This document shows positions 52,417 to 60,038 of a DNA stretch of 64,000 bases, one piece after another. The stretch is from JBCBSZ01 sp039818945 (GTDB lineage Bacteria; Actinomycetota; Acidimicrobiia; Acidimicrobiales; Poriferisodalaceae). Below the pieces are notes generated by a model. The model was not told the origin of the DNA, searched no databases, and saw only the letters and a list, made by a program, of their open reading frames with translations. A program made the translations under genes and the position numbers. Each line of letters opens with the position of its first letter. The stretch's first letter is position 1. The stretch spans positions 1 through 64,000 of the forward strand of contig JBCBSZ010000019.1 in the NCBI GenBank assembly GCA_039818945.1, read 5' to 3'.

Positions 52417-54063
52417 TCAGCGCCGCCCGATGGTGATCGGCCGGGGCTGCATCACCTCGCTGTAGAAGTCGTTGCCCTTGTCGTCGATCACGATGAACGC
52501 GGGGAAGTCCTCGACCTCGATCCGCCAGACCGCCTCCATGCCGAGCTCGGGGTACTCGAGCACCTCGACCTTGCGGATGGAGTCCTTGGCGAGCCGTGCG
52601 GCCGGACCGCCGATCGAGCCGAGGTAGAAGCCGCCATGGGTGTTGCACGCCTCGGTGACCGCGGCCGAGCGGTTGCCCTTGGCCAGCATGACGAAGCTGC
52701 CGCCCGCGGCCTGGAACGAGTCGACGTAGGCGTCCATCCGTCCGGCGGTCGTCGGACCGAACGAGCCCGAGGCGTAGCCCTCGGGGGTCTTGGCCGGGCC
52801 GGCGTAGTACACGGGGTGGTTCCGGAGGTACTCGGGCATCGGCTCGCCGGCGTCGAGGCGCTCCTGGATCTTGGCGTGCGCGATGTCGCGGGCCACGACC
52901 AGCGTGCCGGTGAGGGAGAGGCGGGTCTTGACCGGGTAGCGCGAGAGCTCGGCGCGGATCTCGTCCATCGGGCGGTTGAGGTCGATCTGGACGACCTCGT
53001 CGGACAGCTCGCCCTCGTCGGTCTCGGGGAGGTACTTCGCCGGGTCGGTCTCGAGCTGCTCGAGGAAGACCCCCTCGGCGGTGATCTTGGCCAGGGCCTG
53101 GCGGTCGGCCGAGCACGACACCGCGATGCCGACCGGGCAGGAGGCGCCGTGGCGGGGCAACCGGATGGCCCGCACGTCGTGGCAGAAGTACTTGCCGCCG
53201 AACTGGGCGCCGATGCCGAAGTTGCGCGACATCTCCAGGATGCGGGCCTCCCACTCGAGGTCGCGGATGCCGTGGCCGGTGGCGGGGTCGCCCTCGGTGG
53301 GCATCGAGTCGAGGTACTTCGCCGAGGCGTACTTGGCGACCTTGACGGCGTACTCGGCCGACGTCCCGCCGATCACGACGGCCAGGTGGTACGGCGGGCA
53401 CGCCGAGGTGCCGATGTAGCGCAGCTTCTCGTCGAGGAAGTTGGTGAGGCGCTCCTCGTTCAGCAGCGCCTTGGTCTCCTGGTACAGGAAGCTCTTGTTG
53501 GCCGAGCCGCCGCCCTTGGCCATGAACAGGAACTTGTACGCGTCGCCCGGCACGGCCTCGATCTCGATCTGGGCCGGCAGGTTGTTGCCGGTGTTCTTCT
53601 CGTCGAACATCGACAGCGGCGCCAGCTGGGAGTACCGCAGGTTCGACGTCTGGTACGTGTCGAACACGCCGCGGGAGATGGCCTCGACGTCGTCGCCGCC
53701 GGTCAGGACGAGCTCGCCCTTCTTGCCCGACACGATGGCGGTGCCGGTGTCCTGGCAGCCCGGCAGCACCCCGCCGGCCGCGATGCTGGCGTTCTTGAGC
53801 AGCTCGACGGCGACGAAGCGGTCGTTCTCGGTCGCCTCGGGGTCGTCGAGGATGCTGGCCAGCTGGGTCAGGTGGGCGGGCCGCAGGAGGTGCGCGATGT
53901 CGCGCATCGCCTCGGCGGTGAGCATCGTGAGGACCTCGGGCTCCACCTGGAGGAAGGTCCGGCCCGCAGCCTCGACGGTCGAGATGCCGTCGGTCGTCAG
54001 CAGGCGGTAGTCGGTGGTGTCCTCGCCGAGCGGGAGGATCGGGGCGTAGGCGAAGTCGGCCAT
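52417..54063 (-). CDS. Class I fumarate hydratase
   Basis: A 548-aa iron-sulfur fumarase (FumA/FumB type), converting fumarate to L-malate in the citric acid cycle. The N-terminal half includes GGVLPGCQDTGTAIVSGKKG (in part), holding a cluster Cys, KNTGNNLPAQI and AKGGGSANKSFLYQETKALL. The middle has IGTSACPPYHLAVVIGG with a cluster Cys, and the C-terminal beta domain has NHPVYYAGPAKTPEGYASGSFGPTTAGRMD. The cluster is oxygen-labile. A -10 box sits 7 nt before the ATG. Confidence 0.93.
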   Translation of the reverse strand: MADFAYAPILPLGEDTTDYRLLTTDGISTVEAAGRTFLQVEPEVLTMLTAEAMRDIAHLLRPAHLTQLASILDDPEATENDRFVAVELLKNASIAAGGVLPGCQDTGTAIVSGKKGELVLTGGDDVEAISRGVFDTYQTSNLRYSQLAPLSMFDEKNTGNNLPAQIEIEAVPGDAYKFLFMAKGGGSANKSFLYQETKALLNEERLTNFLDEKLRYIGTSACPPYHLAVVIGGTSAEYAVKVAKYASAKYLDSMPTEGDPATGHGIRDLEWEARILEMSRNFGIGAQFGGKYFCHDVRAIRLPRHGASCPVGIAVSCSADRQALAKITAEGVFLEQLETDPAKYLPETDEGELSDEVVQIDLNRPMDEIRAELSRYPVKTRLSLTGTLVVARDIAHAKIQERLDAGEPMPEYLRNHPVYYAGPAKTPEGYASGSFGPTTAGRMDAYVDSFQAAGGSFVMLAKGNRSAAVTEACNTHGGFYLGSIGGPAARLAKDSIRKVEVLEYPELGMEAVWRIEVEDFPAFIVIDDKGNDFYSEVMQPRPITIGRR

Positions 54064-54070
54064 GCCTGTG

Positions 54071-54076
54071 ACCGTA
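54071..54076 (-). promoter_or_regulatory. -10 box of the fumarase gene
   Basis: TACGGT on the minus strand, 7 nt before ATG 54063, in the 19-bp gap after the Rieske gene stop. Confidence 0.6.
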
Positions 54077-54082
54077 TCGGCC

Positions 54083-55267
54083 TCAGGAGGAGGCGAAGAG
54101 CCCGGGGAGGTCGGCGTCGTCGGTGTCGAGCAACCGGTCGACCCACTGGTGGAAGCGGTGGCCGCCGCCCTCGTTGCGACCGAACACGAACTCGGTCTTC
54201 GCGCCGGTCGAGATCGCCCGCTGGATGCCGAGTCCGGTGGCGTAGTCCTCGTCGCGCACGACCTGCTCGAGGAACGCCATCTGCTTCTCGCACAGCGCCC
54301 GCTGCTCGTCGTCGGGCTCGCCCCGGAACAGGAAGGTCTGGGTCGTGACCGAACCGGCGGCGTCGGGCCCGGGGGAGAGCTGGGACACCATGAACACCTT
54401 GCCGCTGACGTCGAACCCGGCGATCGACACGTGGGGGAAGATCGTCCACACCCCGCCGGTGAGCTGGTCGATGTCCCACTCGTCGTCGGGCAGGTCGGCC
54501 ATCCGCGCGAACTTGGGGTTGGGCGTGTTGACCCGCTGGTGCGGCCCCCAGGCGTCGTAGATCGCCTTGGAGCTCATGTCGGGCCCGAAGCTGTCCTTGT
54601 GGAGGACGGGCAGGTGGTAGAAGTCGAGGTAGCCGTCGTAGGCGACCTTCCAGTTCGGCCCGACGATCCGCTGCTCGCCGACCACCGTGCACTCGTCGAG
54701 GCGGAGGTGCTCGAGCATCTCGCCGTACCCGGCGAGGAAGACGTCGATGTCGAGCGTCGTCTCGGCGTTCGGCGTCGGCGTCACGAAGACGATGCCGGCC
54801 CGCTCGGCCACCGGCAGCGGGGTGAGGCCGTAGCAGCTCGGATCCTCGAGGCCGACGTCCTCGCGGTCGGGGATGCCGACCAGCGCCCCCTCCTGGTCGT
54901 AGGTCCACGCGTGATAGGGGCAGGCGAAGCGACGGGCGGAGCCGGTGCCCTCCTCGACGACGATCGCCCCGCGGTGGCTGCACATGTTGACGAAGGCCCG
55001 CAGCTCGCCGTCGTGGCCCCGGGACACGAGGATCGGCACGCCGGCGATCTCGGTGGCACGGTAGGCACCCGGCTCGCGCAGCTCGCACGTGAAGCCGGCG
55101 ACGAGCGGCAGGCGCCGGAAGATGCGGTCGATCTCGCGCTGCCATCGCTCGGGGTCGGTGTAGTTGCCGACCGGGACGCGGTGGACGCCGGCCTCCTGCG
55201 ACTGGGTGCCGGCTCGGAGGTGCTCCAGGTTCCGGCGGGCCTGCGCGATCAGCACGTCCCTGCTCAT
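54083..55267 (-). CDS. Rieske non-heme iron oxygenase, alpha subunit
   Basis: A 394-aa ring-hydroxylating-type oxygenase. The Rieske [2Fe-2S] ligands are Cys96-x-His98 (NMCSHRG) and Cys116-x2-His119 (ACPYHAW). The catalytic iron site has HLPVLH (about 218-223) plus the bridging Asp in GYLDFYH. It would hydroxylate an aromatic or other hydrophobic compound; no reductase or ferredoxin gene is adjacent. A -10 box lies 6 nt before the ATG. Confidence 0.88.
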   Translation of the reverse strand: MSRDVLIAQARRNLEHLRAGTQSQEAGVHRVPVGNYTDPERWQREIDRIFRRLPLVAGFTCELREPGAYRATEIAGVPILVSRGHDGELRAFVNMCSHRGAIVVEEGTGSARRFACPYHAWTYDQEGALVGIPDREDVGLEDPSCYGLTPLPVAERAGIVFVTPTPNAETTLDIDVFLAGYGEMLEHLRLDECTVVGEQRIVGPNWKVAYDGYLDFYHLPVLHKDSFGPDMSSKAIYDAWGPHQRVNTPNPKFARMADLPDDEWDIDQLTGGVWTIFPHVSIAGFDVSGKVFMVSQLSPGPDAAGSVTTQTFLFRGEPDDEQRALCEKQMAFLEQVVRDEDYATGLGIQRAISTGAKTEFVFGRNEGGGHRFHQWVDRLLDTDDADLPGLFASS

Positions 55268-55273
55268 GGGACG

Positions 55274-55279
55274 AAGCTA
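55274..55279 (-). promoter_or_regulatory. -10 box of the Rieske oxygenase gene
   Basis: TAGCTT on the minus strand, 6 nt before ATG 55267, just after the stop of the thioredoxin-like gene. Confidence 0.55.
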
Positions 55280-55295
55280 CTGATCGGGTCGGGCG

Positions 55296-55787
55296 CTAGT
55301 CGAGCGCCGGGGCTCCGGAGTAGGGCCGGGGGTCGCCGGGTTGCGGGAGCTGCGGCAGCGAGCGCCAGGCGAGATCCTCCTCGAGCACGAGGATCACCTT
55401 GTTCCACTCCTCGGGGTCCCACCCCTCGGCCGCACCGGTGAGCTCGCCGTCCTGGCGGAAGTGGATCAGGGCCGGAAGCCGTTCCAGCTCGATCTCGCGC
55501 ACGAACGAGCGATCCGGATCGAGGAACACGAGGAACTCGTCGGCCAGCGGGCCGAGGAACTGGCGGGCACCGGCCTCGTCGCACGTGGCGAGGAAGCCCA
55601 CCCGCACGTCGGCCTCGTCGTAGTGGCGCATGATGCGCGCCGCCGTCTTGAGGATCCACGAGCTCTCGTGGCGGTACGGGTCGATGACCGTGATGGCCAT
55701 GTTGAAGAGCAGGACCCACTCGGCGAGCGTGTACTCGTTGCCGTTGAGGTCTCGCAGCTTCGTGTCGGGTGTGGGGGAGGTCGCCAC
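55296..55787 (-). CDS. Thioredoxin-fold-like protein lacking the CxxC motif
   Basis: A 163-aa protein I recognise only by fold. After LRDLNGNEYTLAEWVLLF comes a redoxin-like beta strand where the usual CxxC is replaced by DPYRHESSW; later strands VRVGFLATCDE and DEFLVFLDP and the cis-Pro-like LPALIHFRQDG support a thioredoxin fold. Only one Cys remains, so redox exchange is unlikely. GTG 55787 is chosen because a -10 box lies 8 nt upstream; a longer frame upstream has no family character. Confidence 0.7.
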   Translation of the reverse strand: MATSPTPDTKLRDLNGNEYTLAEWVLLFNMAITVIDPYRHESSWILKTAARIMRHYDEADVRVGFLATCDEAGARQFLGPLADEFLVFLDPDRSFVREIELERLPALIHFRQDGELTGAAEGWDPEEWNKVILVLEEDLAWRSLPQLPQPGDPRPYSGAPALD

Positions 55788-55795
55788 GGCCCACG

Positions 55796-55801
55796 ACGGT
55801 A
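55796..55801 (-). promoter_or_regulatory. -10 box of the thioredoxin-like gene
   Basis: TACCGT on the minus strand, 8 nt before GTG 55787; it decides the start of that gene. Confidence 0.55.
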
Positions 55802-55871
55802 GCAAGCGCGTGGACGGGCGACGCACCTCGCAGGAGTACGCTGGAGGATCCCCAGCTCGCCCGGAGGCCAC

Positions 55872-56672
55872 GTGCACCCCATCGAGCGGCTCCGCTACGT
55901 CGCCCGTGCCGGAGGAGCCGACCAGGCGACCCTCGTCGCCGAGACCGCCTCATCGCTCGCCGCGCTCGGGGTCGACCCTGCGGGCATGGTCACCGCGTGT
56001 CGTCGGGTCGTGCAACGCCATCCCACCGCCGGCGCGCTCTGGACGATGTGCGCCAACGCCCTCACCGCCGTCGACGGGATCTCCGCGGCGTACTCCTTCG
56101 CCGACGACGTCAACAGCGATCGCTGCTCGGTGCAGCTCGTCGACGCCCTGCCCGACGAGGCCGGCATCGTCCTGATCGGCTGGACCGACCTGGCGCCCTC
56201 GGCCCTGCCCCGTCGCGGCGATCTGGAGGTGTTCGTCGTCGACACCGATCACAGCGCCGGTTCGTTGGTCGGCCGGTTGCTGTCGGCCGACGTCGAGGCC
56301 ATCGAGGTGCCGCTGCTCGGTCTGGGCGCCGCTGCGGCCGAGGCCGACGTCGTGGTGATCGAGGCCGAGTTCGCCGGACCCAACGGCGCCGTGTGCGCGG
56401 CGGGGAGCCGCGCCGCGGCGGCGGTCGCCCGGTCGGCCGGGTCGGAGGTCTGGCTGGTCGCCGGGGTCGGCCGCGTGCTGCCGGGCCGGGTCTGGGAGAC
56501 GGTGCTCGCACGGGTCACCCTCGACGCCCCCTGGGAGTCCGACCTCGAGGTCGTCCCGGCCGATCTCGTCGATCGACTCGTCCGCCACGACGGCGTCGTC
56601 GAGACCTCCTGCCTCGCCATCTCACCCGACGGTCCGATCGCACCGGAGCTCCTGACGAACCTCTCCTGGTGA
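55872..56672 (+). CDS. eIF2B alpha/beta/delta-related protein
   Basis: A 266-aa protein resembling the C-terminal half of the eIF2B/ribose-1,5-bisphosphate isomerase/methylthioribose-1-phosphate isomerase family: HPTAGALWTMCANAL, VFVVDTDHSAGSL, and the family core EAEFAGPNGAVCAAGSRAAA, where EAN...N..GS is typical. It might be a sugar-phosphate isomerase or a divergent regulator; substrate unknown. The catalytic Cys and Asp of the isomerases are not securely placed. GGAGG precedes the GTG by 5 nt. Confidence 0.7.
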   Translation: MHPIERLRYVARAGGADQATLVAETASSLAALGVDPAGMVTACRRVVQRHPTAGALWTMCANALTAVDGISAAYSFADDVNSDRCSVQLVDALPDEAGIVLIGWTDLAPSALPRRGDLEVFVVDTDHSAGSLVGRLLSADVEAIEVPLLGLGAAAAEADVVVIEAEFAGPNGAVCAAGSRAAAAVARSAGSEVWLVAGVGRVLPGRVWETVLARVTLDAPWESDLEVVPADLVDRLVRHDGVVETSCLAISPDGPIAPELLTNLSW

Positions 56673-56711
56673 GCGGCGCCGGCCCAGGAGGTCGCCTCGA
56701 TGCGCCGGGGC

Positions 56712-56717
56712 TACGAT
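56712..56717 (+). promoter_or_regulatory. -10 box of the dienelactone hydrolase gene
   Basis: TACGAT, 8 nt before ATG 56726; the 14 bases through the spacer are identical to those before GTG 6701. Confidence 0.6.
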
Positions 56718-56725
56718 CGGCGCCC

Positions 56726-57409
56726 ATGGGACGCACGGTCGACTTCCCCAGCAACGGCACCGACGGCAGCGGCTATCTCGCCGAGGCCGAGGGCGGCGGA
56801 CCCGGCGTGGTGGTGATCCAGGAGTGGTGGGGTCTGGTGCCCCACATCGTGGACGTCTGCGACCGATACGCCGCCGCCGGCTTCACGGCGCTCGCCCCCG
56901 ATCTCTACCGGGGTGAGAGCGCGACCGAGCCCGACGAGGCCGGCAAGCTGATGATGTCGCTCAACATCGAGCGGGCCGCCAAGGACCTCGGCGGCGCGGT
57001 CGACTTCCTGCTCGGTCTCGACTCGGTCACGTCGTCGGGCGTCGGCGTCACCGGCTTCTGCATGGGCGGCAAGCTGGCCTACTTCGCTGCGGCCGCTCGG
57101 CCCGAGACCGTCGCCGCGATCGCTCCGTTCTACGGCGTGGTGCCGTGGCCGCCGGAGGGCCCGGACTACACGGCGATGCGGTGCCGGGTGCAGGGCCACT
57201 ACGCCGAGGACGACGACTTCGCCCCACCGGACGCCGTGCGTGCGCTCGAGAGCGAGCTGCGGGCGCAGGGTCGTGACGTCGAGATGTTCATCTACGACGG
57301 CACCCAGCACGCCTTCTTCAACGACGAGCGGCCCGAGGTCTACGACGAGGCCGCGTCGACGGCGGCGTGGGATCGCACGCTGGGCTTCCTGCGAGAGAGC
57401 CTCGCCTGA
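56726..57409 (+). CDS. Dienelactone hydrolase family protein
   Basis: A 227-aa alpha/beta hydrolase with the DLH triad: Cys112 (GFCMGGK), Asp in YAEDDDF (about 163) and His195 (GTQHAFFND), plus the Glu33 of IQEWWGL that orients the nucleophile. It hydrolyses dienelactone in chloroaromatic breakdown or related lactones/esters. It is preceded by its own -10 box and is convergent with the DUF4332 gene, 6 bp away. Confidence 0.9.
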   Translation: MGRTVDFPSNGTDGSGYLAEAEGGGPGVVVIQEWWGLVPHIVDVCDRYAAAGFTALAPDLYRGESATEPDEAGKLMMSLNIERAAKDLGGAVDFLLGLDSVTSSGVGVTGFCMGGKLAYFAAAARPETVAAIAPFYGVVPWPPEGPDYTAMRCRVQGHYAEDDDFAPPDAVRALESELRAQGRDVEMFIYDGTQHAFFNDERPEVYDEAASTAAWDRTLGFLRESLA

Positions 57410-57415
57410 GGCGCG

Positions 57416-57823
57416 TCACCAGCGCTTCAACACCAGCGGCAGGTCCTTCGCCGCCTCGATCCACCGGCCGACCTCGTCGACGTTGGGGGTGCGGCGCACC
57501 ACCGAGCGGCGCTCGTTCAGCTCGCGTATACGTTGCGTCAGCTGCGGTGCGCTGCGGCGTCGGAGGTCGCGCACCGTCTCGACCCCGGTCGCCTCGAGCA
57601 GGTTCGAGTACTTGATGCTGATGCCGGGGACCCGCAGCAGATCGGCCCGCTTGACCCACTCGTGGATCCGCTTCTCGCCGAGGCGGGTGGCCTTGGACAG
57701 CTCCTTGCGGCCCCGGCGCGACGCGCCGTAGGCGAGGAGCTCGTCGCTCGAGCCGATGCCGAGGTCGCGCAACCGATCGACGTGCCGTTCCCCGATGCCG
57801 TCCAGATCTGCGATGCCGACCAT
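57416..57823 (-). CDS. DUF4332 helix-hairpin-helix protein
   Basis: A 135-aa protein with tandem helix-hairpin-helix units, DLDGIGERHVDRLRDLGI and RVPGISIKYSNLLEATGV, matching DUF4332. HhH pairs bind DNA without sequence preference; the exact role is unknown. ATG 57823 is used because AGGTGAGGG lies 8-16 nt upstream; GTG 57838 is an alternative. Confidence 0.82.
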   Translation of the reverse strand: MVGIADLDGIGERHVDRLRDLGIGSSDELLAYGASRRGRKELSKATRLGEKRIHEWVKRADLLRVPGISIKYSNLLEATGVETVRDLRRRSAPQLTQRIRELNERRSVVRRTPNVDEVGRWIEAAKDLPLVLKRW

Positions 57824-57832
57824 GTCACCCGC

Positions 57833-57859
57833 CCTCACCTGATCTCATCGACGGTGAGG
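57833..57859. terminator. Hairpin between the acyl-CoA dehydrogenase stop and DUF4332
   Basis: CCTCACC (57833-57839) pairs with GGTGAGG (57853-57859) around a 13-nt loop, 26 bp past the acyl-CoA dehydrogenase stop. It overlaps the DUF4332 ribosome-binding region, so it could instead affect translation. Confidence 0.45.
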
Positions 57860-57884
57860 TGCGCGCGTCAAGTCGTTGCCGCCC

Positions 57885-59465
57885 TCAGCTCGCTCCGGCG
57901 GTCAGCTTGCGGGCGATGACCTTGAGGCACAGGGTCTCGTCGGCGCCCTCGAAGATCGACAGCACTCGCGCGTCGACGAAGAGCCGGCTGACCGGGTACT
58001 CCTCGGCGTAGCCGAAGCCGCCGTGGATCTGCATCGCCTCGCGGGTGACCCACTCGGCCGCCTTGCAGACGTAGGCCTTGATCATCGAGGCCTCGGCGGA
58101 GCCCTCCCCGTTGGCCATCATCCGGGCGACGGCGTAGGAGTACTCGCGCGACGCAGCGATGATCGCGACCATGCGACCGAGCTTGGCCCGGGTGAGCTGG
58201 TACTCGCCGATCGGGGAGCCGAACACCACCCGGTCGTTCGCGTAGTCGCGGGCCTGCTCGTAGGCAGCGCGCATGACACCGACGGCCCGCGCCGCGGTCT
58301 GGAGCCGGCCGTTCTCGAACCCGGCCATCTGGTAGTAGAAGCCGCGACCGAGGCCGTCCTCGCCGCCGATGAGGTTGTCGGCGGGGACGAACCAGTCCTC
58401 GATGGCGACCTCGAAGCTGTGCATGCCCCGGTACCCGAGCGTCGGGATGGCCCGGCCCTCCATCTTGCCGCCCTCGTCCTGGCTGAACTCGAAGCTGTGG
58501 CCGGTGGCCCGCGGCTTGGGGACGATGAAGAGGCTGAGGCCCCGGTGCGCCTTCGAGCGGTCGGGGTCGGTGCGGGCGAGGAGCAGCAGGACGTCGGCCC
58601 GACCGGCGAACGTGCACCAGGTCTTGACGCCGTTGATCTTCCAGCCGCCCTCGACCGGCGTCGCCGTGGTCTTGATGCCGGCGACGTCCGAGCCGAAGTC
58701 GGGTTCGGTCACGGCGACGCAGTTCATGATGTCGCCCGCAGCGATCTGGGGCAGCCAGTGCTTCTTCTGGACCTCGGTGCCGCCCAGCTCGAGGGCCCGG
58801 GTGAGGATCTCTGGCCGGGTGATCAGCGAGCCGCCGGCGCCGAGCGAGCCGCGCGAGAGCTCCTCGGTGGCGATGACCATGCCGATGTAGTCCGACTCGG
58901 TCCCGGTCGCGAAGCCGTCGTACTCCTCGGGCACCGAGAGGCCGAAGCAGCCGATCTCGGCGAGGCCGGAGATGATCTCCTCGGGGATGTCGGCATCGTT
59001 GCGGTGGACGTGCTCGGCGTGCGGCGCCACCTGCTCGTCGGCGAAGCGGCGGAAGGTGTCCGCCACCATCTCGTACTCCTCGGCGAGGTGGTTCGGCGGG
59101 GTCACGTCGGCGAGCGAGGCGAGGAACTCCGCGGAGCGGTGCTGGGCGACGAACGCCCGCGTGCCGTCGAGGGCGCCGGCCTCGACCCCCCAGTCGGCCT
59201 CGCGGCCGAAGATCGTCGAGGCGAGGCCGTGCACGGCGTCGGCGACGAACGCGCACGCGATCGACGCCTCGGTGTCACCCTTCGCCGCGTACTCGAGCAG
59301 GAAGGTGCTGATCTCGACCGCGGACGTGGCGTGGGCGAGGTCGTAGAGCGCGACCTGGTGGTCGTCGGGCGCACCGGCCGCGGCGAGGTGGCGGGCGGCC
59401 GTGTCGACCACTCCCCGGGCGAGATCGACGGCGGTGGATGCGGCGGAGAGGTCGGGCGCGCTCAT
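57885..59465 (-). CDS. Acyl-CoA dehydrogenase with N-terminal extension
   Basis: A 526-aa flavoprotein. Residues about 145-520 are a standard acyl-CoA dehydrogenase: FGLSVPEEYDGF, CVAVTEPDFGSDVAG and WCTFAGRADVLLL FAD/substrate segments, LGYRGMHSFEV, and the C-terminal QIHGGFGYAEEYPVSRLFVDAR plus FEGADETLCLKVIARKL with the probable catalytic Glu. The first 140 residues are an extra helical domain not found in short-chain enzymes. It starts the oxidation of an acyl-CoA. The ATG at 59465 has a -10 box 7 nt upstream, so longer frames are rejected. Confidence 0.9.
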   Translation of the reverse strand: MSAPDLSAASTAVDLARGVVDTAARHLAAAGAPDDHQVALYDLAHATSAVEISTFLLEYAAKGDTEASIACAFVADAVHGLASTIFGREADWGVEAGALDGTRAFVAQHRSAEFLASLADVTPPNHLAEEYEMVADTFRRFADEQVAPHAEHVHRNDADIPEEIISGLAEIGCFGLSVPEEYDGFATGTESDYIGMVIATEELSRGSLGAGGSLITRPEILTRALELGGTEVQKKHWLPQIAAGDIMNCVAVTEPDFGSDVAGIKTTATPVEGGWKINGVKTWCTFAGRADVLLLLARTDPDRSKAHRGLSLFIVPKPRATGHSFEFSQDEGGKMEGRAIPTLGYRGMHSFEVAIEDWFVPADNLIGGEDGLGRGFYYQMAGFENGRLQTAARAVGVMRAAYEQARDYANDRVVFGSPIGEYQLTRAKLGRMVAIIAASREYSYAVARMMANGEGSAEASMIKAYVCKAAEWVTREAMQIHGGFGYAEEYPVSRLFVDARVLSIFEGADETLCLKVIARKLTAGAS

Positions 59466-59472
59466 AGGTGGA

Positions 59473-59478
59473 ACGGTA
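59473..59478 (-). promoter_or_regulatory. -10 box of the acyl-CoA dehydrogenase gene
   Basis: TACCGT on the minus strand, 7 nt before ATG 59465. Confidence 0.55.
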
Positions 59479-59515
59479 GCGAGCACCCCTCGGCCGAGCG
59501 AAGCCCGCCGCTCGA

Positions 59516-59542
59516 TGTCACAGCGGCGGAGGCTGTCTCGTC
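59516..59542 (+). promoter_or_regulatory. ECF41-type promoter of the CMD-sigma operon
   Basis: TGTCACA (59516-59522), exactly 16 nt, then CGTC (59539-59542). This is the known ECF41 promoter form (TGTCACA and CGTC) and stands about 48 nt before the ATG of a carboxymuconolactone decarboxylase-like gene whose operon encodes an ECF41 sigma factor, implying autoregulation. Confidence 0.85.
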
Positions 59543-59590
59543 GATCGTGTGAGGGCAGCGATCGGCGGCCCGTGGAGAGGAGTGGAGAAC

Positions 59591-60037
59591 ATGGATCAGC
59601 GGATGGACGCACGACGGCTCGCCCCGAAGGGGTACGCCGCGGTGTTCGCACTGGAGGAGCACGTCCGATCGGCGCTCGATCACCGGCTGCTGGAGCTCGT
59701 CAAGCTGCGGGCGTCGCTCGTGAACGGCTGCGCCTTCTGCGTCGACATGCACGGCACCGATCTGCTCGGTGTCGGCGAGGACGTCCGTCGCGTCCTCGCG
59801 GTCGCAGCGTGGCGCGAGTCGCCGTTCTTCGACCCGGCCGAGCGCGCCGCCCTGGCGCTGACCGACGCCGTCACCCGCCTCGGCGAGCACGGCGTGCCCG
59901 ACGACGTCTGGGCGGACGCCGTCGAGGCGCACGGCGACGCCACCGTCGCCGAGCTGCTCATCGCGATCTCGACGATCAACGTCTGGAACCGGCTGGCGAT
60001 GAGCACCCACGCGGCACCCCCGGCGCTGGCGGGCTGA
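59591..60037 (+). CDS. Carboxymuconolactone decarboxylase (AhpD-like) family protein
   Basis: A 148-aa AhpD-fold protein with the redox motif Cys47-x2-Cys50 and His54 (NGCAFCVDMHG), likely a peroxidase-type or disulfide reductase activity rather than a true decarboxylase. It is the typical partner gene of ECF41 sigma factors. ATG 59591 has GAGGAG 11-16 nt upstream; an earlier ATG at 59549 has none. Confidence 0.9.
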   Translation: MDQRMDARRLAPKGYAAVFALEEHVRSALDHRLLELVKLRASLVNGCAFCVDMHGTDLLGVGEDVRRVLAVAAWRESPFFDPAERAALALTDAVTRLGEHGVPDDVWADAVEAHGDATVAELLIAISTINVWNRLAMSTHAAPPALAG

Positions 60038-60038
60038 G

